A DNA stretch of 64,000 nt from Hypomesus transpacificus. Taxonomy: Eukaryota; Chordata; Actinopteri; Osmeriformes; Osmeridae. The DNA lies in the NCBI RefSeq assembly GCF_021917145.1, contig NC_061061.1:13208908-13272907 (forward strand), written 5' to 3'. A program made the position numbers and the translations under genes. This document shows, in pieces, positions 23,476 through 35,300 of the stretch (positions are counted from its first letter, which is position 1; each line of letters opens with the position of its first letter). The notes below the pieces were generated by a model. That model saw nothing but the letters and a program-made list of their open reading frames with translations, ran no database searches and was not told the origin of the DNA.

Positions 23476-25819
23476 ATGGAAGAAGAGATGAGCGAGCAGA
23501 TGCGACCCCTCCTGACATCGGTGAGGAACCAGCAGTTTTTTGTTTATCTTGTAACGGTAGTTTTTAGCCTCCGATACCTGTTGGCTTGACTGACTTCTCT
23601 GCTTTCAGACACAATTTTTTGAGAAAGGAAGGAGGAAGAAAGGGGGGTTGGGGGTTCACTCCAGTCGCATGCTCTCATTTTGTCTGCTACAACAAAAAGT
23701 ATAGATGGAGATGAAGTTTCTCGTATTTTAACATCACTTCCCTCTTGTGCCGAAACATACATCTTATGTAGAATGAAGGAGGTCTTTGTCGGTGTTAGTT
23801 ATTCGGAGGGGGGGGGGGGGGGGGGGGGGGGGAGAGACCATGTGTTCGCCAGGAAGTAGCGTTAGTTAACTCCAGTCAGTCTCGTCTCCTCCCCAGTGAT
23901 GATTCATATTCAAATAAGACGACAAAACTCATTTCTTTGTGAATGAGGATGTGCGCGCGGCTCCGAGGTCGCGGGGTTCGTGGTCGCGTGTGTCTTTTTT
24001 TTGCTGTAAGATTGGTGAAACTCGCCGGTAGCGATGGGAAAAACTTACGTGCTGTTTGGGCCACAGGATCGCTAGTCAAACTTACATTCAGTATGTTACT
24101 CGTGTTGCTTTGAAGATTGTCATTGTTTATTAGTGTGTAATATAAGATCAGTATTGGACAGTTCCTGATCATATCTGGGTGACAGTTAAACCCCTTACTG
24201 TATCAGACAAAGAAACACTGAAAGGGAATACAAAATCTTGAATAATGTGTCCTCCGAATAGTATGGAAACATACCTATATACTTCGAAATCGTAGTACAA
24301 TCTAATGAGGTCATCCTTTGTTAGTAGGCCTACGTAGGCCTGCTCCAAAGTCAGTGTACCAGATTTTGGTTTCGGAGCAAGTATTATGAACGTTTGTTGC
24401 CATACCCTCAAAACCTAATATGAGTGCTGATAAAGATGTCTTGCCAGCAAATCTACTTCTAAAGCAGCTTCCTTTGAAGCAAGACACTGTAAAGGACTCA
24501 TTCCACTCTTTTGTGATTACAGTTCATCTGCATGTTACAAATAAATGGTTGTTTCCATAAAGCCAAGACAACCCTTCTTTTTGTATAGTACCATCCACAT
24601 ACCTTATGTTAGCACAGAATCATACCATTGCTGATATTCCCTCCTAAGTTGTCAAGTGCATCCTCCTGCCAGCCAGCCAGCCCAGGGAACCTGTTAAGGC
24701 TGTGTTGTAAGGCCTCCTTGGTGATGCCCTCTGATGACGCCCCAGAGACTGAGCCCCTGTGAGTCACAGAGGCCTATCACAAATCAACGTTAGAAGAAGA
24801 AGCAGCTGCGAGTGAATGTGGTACACAAAACAACTTTCACACAGTTAGGTCACAGAATGGTTTCATTGACATTAGTTGGAGAACGCTCAATTTCTATGTC
24901 CGCTAAACCTCCTTAAACCGTTTTTTTGACCAGTTCTGTTCATGTTTTTGAAGTCTTTGTGACAGTGAAATGAAAGTCGAGTGAGTGTACTGAGGCTATT
25001 GTTTCCCATGTAGTACCTACAGAAATGACAGCTTTAGGAAGCTTACTCAGGCAAAACATTTTCTTTACTCCCATCACAACACACTGCAGATGCACAATTC
25101 ACATTCATCCGTGGACAGCTCTCATCGGAAAGAAGGTTTAAATAACCCATACGTTACAAACCAACATGGCTCTTCACAAGTTGGCTCATTTCGATGAATC
25201 GGAAACAGTTAGATCTCTTTTGAGTCCATCTCAACTCCAGACACAGCCCCTCATGCATGTCTTCGCTCTCAGTTGTGTGCCTAGCCCACATCCTTTAGAC
25301 TCCTAGTTTGACGTGTGCATGTCAGCGTCTGCGTTCAGCACTCTGCTGACAGCTTTTGGAGCGATGGCTTCTCCATAGCAACCTTTGGTCTGTGTTCCAG
25401 GCTGAATCAGCTGTGTTTTTCAGAGCCCTAGAGCTACATGAACTCCATAGACCTTCGTAAAGACTGGGATATTCTCACAGTCGACCGTGGACCATGCTCC
25501 TAGCTTTTTAATATGACCTCAAACTTGTGTTATAGCTCTGTTCCCATCATGCTTATCCTTCTCGGGTAGGCCTCATCACATGAATTGCCTGTTTAGTAAT
25601 GGATTGGCTTCCCACTTCTGTCCAGCGATCATCCCCATCTTTGCATCTGCATCGGGGCTGCGTCGGGACAGGGCTACGTGGTCAGGGAGCTTTACACAGC
25701 AGGAAGTGTGTCATTGTTCCTGTCTGGGCGCTCAGCAACTACTGTACTGTGAGGCCTGAGCAGACAAAGGCAGGGCTAAAGCTGCATACACACTTGCATG
25801 TATTTACACACACTTTTGC

Positions 25820-25870
<51 letters not shown>

Positions 25871-28800
25871 GAGGCTAGCTCAGGGTTCATGTCGGTTCAG
25901 GGCTACTGTAGCATCATGCTGTGGAGGCTTGTAGCTCCTCCTTCCTGCAGCCATGCACAGCAGGCCACTCCCACAGACTTGGCCTCCAGACAGACCCCCA
26001 TGCAGCTCAGCTTTATGACTTATTGATGGAACTGCATGCTGCATCATTAGTCAGTCACATCATTGTATTCAATTTACACACTGAGGTTCCCACACTCCGG
26101 ATCCAGACCTGTGACGAACTGGCCAAAGACCGCCACTGTGTGCGGCCTGGGTTTACCTGCAGTCAAATATATTAATCAAATCGAATGTACCTAAGACTAT
26201 AACCTTCACATTTGTTTATATGAAATAAGTACCAGTCCTAATGGCTCTGCATTCAGGGTGTTGTGAAAAGAACTGGCTTGGTATTATTCATGTCATCTGT
26301 CTGCCTCAGTGACCCCCATAGTCACTTCTCTGCTCTGCTCGCTTTACTACGCAGTTCATAGAACCCATGCAAATAATGCTAACAGACTTTCCATCGCAGA
26401 CTAATAAAACATGAGTCTAGATGTCTGATCTTTTCAAAGACTATTTAGTCATTTTACTAGACTGGATACTACTGTTCTACTAAATCAATACATTAGGTCA
26501 TTAGTCTGCCATTGATTTACTTCTAATTTAGCCTGGAATTACTGCTACTATTTCAAACTACATATATATTTTTTTTGCAGTAGCTGTCAGTTTGTAGTTT
26601 GCATTTAATGCCAGTTTCAGTAATGTGTTTTCCTGTTGAGAAATAAGGATTATTACAAACTACATATATATATTTTTTGCAGTAGCTGTCAGTTTGTAGT
26701 TTGCATTTAATGCCAGTTTCAGTAATGTGTTTTCCTGTTGAGAAATAAGAATTATAACTATCTTCCCTGTCTTAAGGCCAAACAAAATGTCACCTCATTG
26801 AGAGCTGTGCCAACAAGGCAAATCAAAATGACCGTATTGATATAATGAAGCTAATATCTTCTTGGCCTTCTGGATGATTCTGTCTACAGTGTTGTGCGTC
26901 TGTAAGTGACCTAAAGCCAAGCAGGAGTTGGATAAATAAGCTATTCACACTGGACCCTGCTGCCATCCCCCGCCTCCTCCTCCTCCTCCACCCCTCTATT
27001 CACCCTCCTACTTCTTTCTGTGCTCTTCCTCTGATATGCTAAGACCGGAAGGGGTGTGTGCGTGGGTGTGCGTGTTTGTTTGAGGCTATTAGAATATACG
27101 AGTCCCTTGTCTGATTGGCTGGGCCAGCCAGATGGTTATTAGAGTGCATCTGCCTCCTTCCCTGCTTTCTATGCTTCTTTCCATCCATCTCCCTCTCCCT
27201 CTCTCTTGAGTTTTTTTCTCTCTCTTTGTCTCCACCTTTTTGTCCCTGTCTGTGGGGTAGCCTTGCTGAGAGACTGGTGTTGATGCGTGCTAGCAGTGTG
27301 CGGTACGAAGAGCGTCAGGCAAAGGGGAGGGCAGAGCGAGGAGGAAGTCAGTCAGTTTGGTGTTTCTAACCGTTATGGAGAGGAGAGGGGAAGAGCATGG
27401 ATGTTGCTTGGTAAGTCTGTTTACCTTGCTCTGTGTAGGGAACAGGGGACACGGGCGGACGACGAAGAGTGAGAGGATTGGCAAGAAAGCTTGTTCTTTT
27501 GGGGGCAGTTCTAAAAGGTTCATTGATGGTCGGGCTTCTCTAAGACTCGCCTTGGCTTGGCATCACCTGATCCAGTTACAGACATCTAGCTCTTTTCATG
27601 TAGCTAACTTGTTGCCATGGTAATTCTATTGATGTGACCTGTAATGGGCCTGAGCCCTCTAGGACCTGGTGTTGATCCTGTAATGCTGCAACAGCTCCTT
27701 TTCCAGGCTTTTGTTGTTTACGTTTGCTCAGCTTATTGCACAACAAAGAAAGTGAGAGATTGTGAATGACAGTGAGAGGAAGAGGAGGGCTGGTGATAGC
27801 GTCACCACAGTATGCTCTCTCCCTACAGTACAGTAGGCTTCTTGGCTGAGTCTTTTTAAATGGGAATTTTCGGAGCTGTGTGTTTGCTTGTGTGCTCATT
27901 CAAACACCCCAGATGGCTCGAGCATGGAGGGGTGGGTGTTTGTTCGGGGGTGGGGGGGCTGTGGGTGTTTGTCAAGGAGGGAGGGGGGCTTGTGGGAGTG
28001 CGAATGCATATTACCATAATTAAAGCTGGTTTAGAGATGAACAGGGGCTTCATGGAATTGAGGGGTTTTAACGAGTGTTGAAAAAACCATTCTATACGAG
28101 ACCCTCTTTTCTGTCTGTTGTTGACCTTCCGGCCAGTTCATTAACAGGATACAATGCTGAAATAATCTCTGAGGGGATTGTTCCCATCAGAATGCTGCCC
28201 CGGCTGCTTTGTGGTTCACTGCTGTTTGGGCCATTGAATGACACATGGACAAGGACAAGTGGCACCCAATGCTATTTCTGTGTCGATTTATCAAAACCAT
28301 CTACTGTTTCATACTTGTCTGGCTCCTTCTACATTGTGTTTTGAAGGAAACAATCGACTTTCCAAATCATCCCTTGCAGTGTTTCCCACACATTGACTAA
28401 TTTGTGGCGGTGCGCCACAGAATCAACACCGGCCGCCACACATTGCGTTTCGTAAAATATTTGTTTTTATCGCTATTTAGGTTAAAACACGCAGCGTATT
28501 CGTTCAGCTGCATTTCCTTTCCCCTGCTCTCCCTCCGTCTCTCTGTCACTCATGCGTCTTTCTCACATATGCACAGTCACAACGTCAGCACACGTTAGCA
28601 ACAACAACGCATACATATGCCGTTCTAGTAAGACCGACAGCTATATCAGCGAGCCTTCAGCATTAGTGCCGTAGCTAAAAGTCGAGAAAAGTTGAGGCTA
28701 CTTTTCGCGAGGTACCTTACTCACATTTACATTTAGTCATTTAGCAGACGCTCTTATCCAGAGCTAATTACAGTACTCGAAGTTTCCCCTTCGTTCTTTT

Positions 28801-29012
28801 GGTGAGAAGTCTCAAGAGCTAGCTTACCCGGCGTCATGGAGCCAACCAGTTAAATAGTTGTTTAGCACTAGGGTTGCTACATGCATAATGCAGAAATAAT
28901 ATGTTAGTTGTTGTTAATTTTGTGAAGGTGTGAATCATTTTGGATTAATATTTAATGTAACAAATTACTAACAAATTAACTGTAAAGAATTATTAACGAA
29001 GGAATTATTACG

Positions 29013-29044
<32 letters not shown>

Positions 29045-32000
29045 TCTGACAACCCCCACCCCTCCCCGCCACAATTAGGTTTCTAATCTGTGGGAAACAC
29101 TGCCTTGCCAATGAATTCCCAAACTTTTCAACAGACAGAGAATTAGATCATAAGTTTATCTGTGTTCACTTGCTATTATTAACAGTTGTATACCGTCAGA
29201 CCCTTCTGGCTAGGGTCACTGACTAGAGGTACTGTAATATCTGATCTTTCTGTGTGCAGTGACCCAGAGGTCACAGAGGTCAGACGAAAACACTGCAGCT
29301 GTGGGAATCTCTCAACTCGCTCTCTCTCACACTTTCTCTCACACCCTTCCCATCTTTCTGTCTTTCACGATTTCCCCTCGCCTCTCTCTACCTTCTCTCT
29401 TTGTTCTCTCTGTTTCACGCACAGGATCCCTCTCGATCACAGCTGTGGAGAACGCCAACATGTAGGATGTGGCGTTGTGTTCGACTGCTGCGGTTTAAAT
29501 GTGCAGCAGCTCACGGGACAGATTTCCTGTCGAATGTTATCACATCAGAATTGTTCTCCTACACCTACCTGTTGTCTTTGGGTTCTCTTCTTCTTAGTCA
29601 GGCTAAGGGCGTAGTCGTAGTCGTAGTACTAGTAGTAGTGGGCGAGTATGGTAATGTCCTGGGCGAGGAGTGTAGTCATGTCACTGCCACTCAGCTCTCC
29701 ACACTCACACTTCAGTTCACAACTCAGACTGTTATGAGTCAGATGGCTGAGCAGTTATGGAATCGGGCTATTAATTAGAAGGTTGACGGTTCGATTCCTG
29801 GCCGTGCCAAATTACATTGTGTCCTTGGGCAAGGCACTTCACCCTACTTGCCTCGGGGAGAATGTCCCTGTACTTACTCTTATCCAGAGCGACGTACAGT
29901 GTCTGCTAAATGACTAAATGTAATGTAAATGTTTTGTGGTGCACCCTCTCTTGTGCTGTAGCTCATGAGATGCACACACAGGAGTACACACAAATGCAGA
30001 AAAACACGACAACACACACTCTTCTACACGCATCCCCTTTCCTTTACACACACAGACAGCTACAATATCTCCTTTACATACACACACATCATTATACACT
30101 CCTTCCACACACATAAATATGCACTCTCCGTTTACACACACTTAAACATACACACGCACACACACAGACACTCTCTTTTACACACACAGAAATACACACA
30201 GCTACAGACTCTCCTTTACAGAAATACACACATACACAGAAATACACACAGTACTATAAATAAAGAAGTTACAGTAGGCGGTCGAAACAAGACTCAACTT
30301 TTGGGAACAAGCCAATCATGCTTACGCAAACATGCTCTCACTCACACGTATGTAAAGGCCATTGGGCAGACACATGGGCCATATTTGCACTGAGCGCGTG
30401 TACCGTATCCATGATAACCAGTGCATGCCTTTCCAGAGTACATATTCCTAGGATTCGTTAGGGGAAACCCGGTGGAAACCTCCCGTTTAGGCTGGGATTT
30501 GTAGTCCAGCATCAGCAGTTTGAATGTGATTGAGTCTAACAATCTGAGCCAGCCATGCAGGACTTCTGGGGTGATATTGTCAATCTAAGGACCACAAGAA
30601 CAGCTCAGCCTGTATTGGTATGCTCTGCGTGTGTGTGTGACTTAAAGATTAACAAGTGTTAGGAGGGCTGTTTAATTTTGTGAATAAGACTTGTGAGGAA
30701 CAGAATCTGCCATAATCCAGTTTATAATAGTGTTTCTATGCCGAGTGGTGTTTCTGCGCAGTGTGGTGTTTCTGCGCTGTGTGGTGTTTCTGCGCAGTGT
30801 GGTGTTTCTGGGCTGTGTGGTGTTTCTGGGCTGGGTATAACCAGGTGCTGTAGACTAGTTTAGCTTCACTGACTTTTGAGGAACTGACGAGCTGTCTTTC
30901 TAACGGTCTGCCCTGTTTTCATTCAGGCAGCAATCCGCGTGTCCACCTTGTCCGTCCTGTTCAGTTTCCTCGTAGGGCTAGTTAGCGTGGTATTTCAGGT
31001 GGGGGTGTTCTAGTGGTAGGGGTGTTCTTGGCTTGTGGGGTGTGTTATGGGTAGCAGTTATTTTTAAACTCCGAATGAAATCAGATGTAGCCCCTGAAAT
31101 GGAGCACCAACGTGTTATAGTACTCATGACTAAAATAGCCCCCAACATTAGAGGTCAGGTGAACCAAGCTATACATCATCGTCATCAGCATCAGCATCAG
31201 TCACACACCCCTGGCCTGGACCTGCCTAGAAGGTTGGAGAGGTCCGTCTGAGCTGGGTTTTCCTGTCTACCTTGTGTTGTTAGAAACACACCAAAATGAT
31301 CTTTGGAAACACTGGTGTTGACTCGCTTAGAAGACTCAAGGGGTTTGTTCTACCAGCTGGAGGTCTACTTCAGTTTTCTGAAGGTGTCGTGTGACATGCT
31401 GTCTGATGTGTTGGTTAGAGGATGTGAAAGGATGTGATGATAAGAGTGGGTCATGTGACAAGAGTTACCGGAAACTTGATGCAGATCTTCTCTTAAGTAA
31501 CCAGTGCTTATTGACTTTAGTTACCAATATGCCCATAAACCATGTTATAATGACAGGGTAATATCACAGTTTCCAGTTTACTACCTGAACCTGAAACGTT
31601 GCATTAGAATGTTTTTCTTCATTCTTCTGTCTGACTTGGCCTGGCTGATGTTCTGTGACTGTCTGTTTGTGACCGTCTGTTTGTGACCGTCTGTTTCCAG
31701 GGTAATGATGACGAAGCCGTGGTTGACCTGGGGAAGACAAGTTCTACCATCCACACCAACTTTGAGAAGGAGGAGCTGGAGAGTATGTTTAGCACCACAC
31801 ACATTGTGGCAACTTGGACTGTGTTTATCACCACCACACACACTGTGGTAACTTACACTGTGTTTACCACCACACACACTGTGGCAACTTAGTCGCGTCC
31901 TGGGTTTATGTGTACACCAAAGCAGCAGACAACAGGCCCAACAGCATAACTGCTGATTTGTTTACAGCCACAGGGCATGGGTGTTTTACAATTATTTCCA

Positions 32001-32288
32001 CAATGCCGTAGTAGGAACCCACACAGGCACGCTCACAGCTGCATACTCATGACTCCTTTCCTTGAGTTCCAGTCACGTTTGCCTCTCTCTGGTATGATAG
32101 GGAGCCTGACATTCACACACATTCCACAGAATCAGAGGGGGAAGGAGGGGGAGAGAGAGAGGGGGAGGTAGGAGGGAGAGGAAGGGGGAGGTAGAAAGGA
32201 GGAGGGGGAGAGTGCCACAACAGAAGATTCTGTAGAGAACTTGTGAGCATTAGGCTTATTCATGGCCGTTGTTACTCTCACACACACA

Positions 32289-32349
<61 letters not shown>

Positions 32350-35300
32350 AGCTTACACCGGCTTCCAGTGAATGTCTAATGAGGCACAGTCCACACTGGG
32401 ACAGGTGGACCTGAACATGTGACATGATGACAAGCCAGAGACAGAAGGTTAGTGAGAAGGTTGTGTGTTTGTAGCTGCTTCTCTTCACAGCAATGGGCAG
32501 AATTAACCCTGCTGCTTTGGCCCCCACTGATTACACCCAGCCAGCCTCGCTCCCTCCCCCTCTCACACACACACACACACACATGCTTGTACGGTGTGTT
32601 GCAAAGCCACTGAGGGTAGACCTTTGTCCAAAGAGACACTCATTCAGTTCATGTTGTGTTAGTGTTGTTGCTAGTCATCCTGTGTTTAAATGTGCTCTTG
32701 TGGTGTGTGTGTGTGTCTGTCTGTAGACTCCTATTGCTGGTTGTTTGGAAATAAGGGAGCAGGTGTTGACATGCACCATGTTTCTGTGGAGCCCTGGCCA
32801 ATCTCCTCCAAGTCCTCCCCCTGCCTCCTCCCCCAGCCTCCTATCACAGCCACTTATCCCAGCCTTATCCCAGCCCCCTATCCCAGCCTTATCCAGCTGC
32901 CTCCCCTCTACCTCTGCAGACTGGCTATGCTAGTTAGTTGCGTGTTAGTTCCCTAATTTACACACTAGTTAACCTCTGTCATCTGGATCTGATCAGCGAC
33001 GCATTGATAATGAAAGACCAGTGTGCTAACCTGAGTTGGACATCTTCAACCTAAGTTCAGCATCACTTCCGCCAGTCTAAGTCCCACCCGTGAAGCCCGC
33101 AGACTTCCCACGGAGCTCCTACCTCTGCAGGTCGTGAGACGGCGTATTGTTGCCGGGCACCCAGGTTGTTGTATTGTTTTGTATTGAAGTTCCACTCCTA
33201 TTGTCGTTCTGTTCTTTTGGTCCTAATCTCTGAGGTCTCCATTGACGTCAGCAGGACACTCAGCCAGAGCAGGCCAGCGGACCCGACTCTGAGCAGATAA
33301 AGGCTGTGTTTATAAGCACAAAGACCCGCCAGCGCTTCCCTCTCCTTATTAGGGTTCCCTCCTGCCCTGTGTCTTTGCTGAGGGACGGTTTGTGGCATTC
33401 GGAAGATTTCACTAATAGAGACAGTTTGGTGGCTATTTCCAAACGGGAGTGTTTCCAGTGACTCATGCAACGCCGGCCCGTGCGTATCAGCACAGTTATA
33501 TGGCCTGCCACACCTAGCCCTGATGTGACGAACGAGAGGAAGAAAGGGGGGAAAATGGAAAAGATGGGCAGGATGGACAGGCTGACTTTAGACCTGGAGT
33601 GTGTGGTGGTTGTTTTAATTGTGTATTTGGATGCAGGTTAGAACGTTTGCATGTTTTAGTGTCTGTGGCATAAGGACGTGGCTTATGATTACCCAAGGAG
33701 GACATACAACAGTGGTAATGGAGCTTGTGAATGACCTCATTTAGCCTGGCTGGTGTTCAGTTTTCTACAGTTAACATTCAGATACCCAGCCTATGAAACC
33801 AAGACAATGGAATCCAATCTGGCCAGATCAGTTCAACCCTCATGGAGCGCCCAGCCGCTGAAGCCAGCTAGTGAAAATATATCCTGGGTGTTATGAACTT
33901 GCTTCGTAGTACAGGCCTCTGGTGTAATAGAGCCCTCCCCCCCCCCCCCCCCCCCCCCCCCTCCCTGGCCCCCTTCTCACCCTGCTGTAATTACCCCTCC
34001 AGGCCACCGGGCGGTGTATGTGGGCGTCCACGTGCCTATGGGCCGAGAGAGCAAGCGACGCCACCGTCACCGCGGACACAAACATCACCGCAAGAGGAGG
34101 GACCGCAGCTCCGAGAGGGACGAAGGACGCGACTCGCCCACCTGCAGTAGGCCACGCCCCCTCCCCCTCCTGTTATTGTAGTGTTGCAGTCAGCAGAGAG
34201 AGAGAGACGGCTGACCTGTGTGTGACCTTGCAGACACGCCGTCTCAGCGGGTGCAGTTCATCCTGGGGACGGAGGACGACGACGAGGAGCACATCCCCCA
34301 CGACCTGTTCACCGAGCTGGACGAGCTCTCCTTCAGGGAGGGACACGTCTACGAGTGGAAGGAGACGGCCAGGTCAGACAGCCTGACCCGCCTCGCACAG
34401 CCTGCCCCGCCTCGCACAGCCTGCCCCGCCTCACACAGCCTGCCCCGCCTCGCACAGCCTGCCCCGCCTCGCACAGCCTGCCCCGCCTTGCACAGCCTGC
34501 CCCGCCTCGTACAGGCGCTCACACATATACACACAAATACTCATAAACAGTAAGCTAGCTAGCTTAGCTTAACGTTTGCATGCCGGCACCATTTGTCGCT
34601 TTGGACAAAACCGTCTGCGAAATAAAGTAAATGAATGACGTGTGTCTGTTGTCCGGAACGTGTGTGTGTGTGTGTCAATCCCTGGTTGTTGCGTGTGCAG
34701 GTGGCTGAAGTTCGAGGAGGACGTGGAGGACGGGGGCGAGCGCTGGAGCAAGCCCTACGTGGCCACGCTGTCCCTCCACAGCCTGTTCGAGCTGCGCAGC
34801 TGCATCCTCAACGGCACCGTGCTGCTGGACATGAGGGCCAGCTCCATAGAAGAGATTGCCGGTGAGGGGCGTGTTTGTGTGTGTTTGTGTTTGTGTGTTT
34901 GTGTGTGTGTGTTTGTGTGTGTGAGAGAGGGAACTCATCTGTGGGACTGTTTTTGTGAAGTGGCGACCTGTATGGTAGTGGTTTATGTGTCTATATACAA
35001 TGTTTTAGCAATTTGATAAGGTTGGGGTCCTGGTTGACTAGAGTTGAAGGGCGTGTGTGTGTGTGTGCGTGCGTGAGTTCATTTGGTAACGGAGTTTACA
35101 CTTGAGTTCATAAAACTGAATGTCCCCCGCCCTTCTCTCCCTCCCTCCACACACACACACACACGAGTAGACATGGTGATCGACAGCATGGTGGCGTCGG
35201 AGCAGCTGGAGGAGGAGCAGCGGGAGAAGGTGCGCGAGGCCATGCTGAAGAGGCACCACCACCAGAACGAGAAGAAGCTCAGCAACCGCATCCCGCTGGT

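Larger units (their letters stand above)
23521..31700 (+). other. slc4a7 intron 1 (8.2 kb)
   Basis: Between the start exon and exon 2. Contents: poly-G (about 23808-23832), a CA run (25826-25868), a 102-bp tandem duplication (26554-26757), a hAT-like element (28377-29102), a SINE (29736-29931), CA-rich tracts (29970-30250) and an 18-bp minisatellite (30745-30834). No further coding exon was found. Confidence 0.7.

Noticed and set aside
29910-30393. Thr/His-rich open frames on the plus strand
   Set aside because: They are translations of CA-rich simple sequence, with no start context, splice sites or homology.
34381-34553. Pro/Ala-rich repeat protein read through the minisatellite
   Set aside because: The splice donor at 34373 and the acceptor before 34701 are intact and join conserved slc4a7 sequence in phase, so the repeat is intronic.
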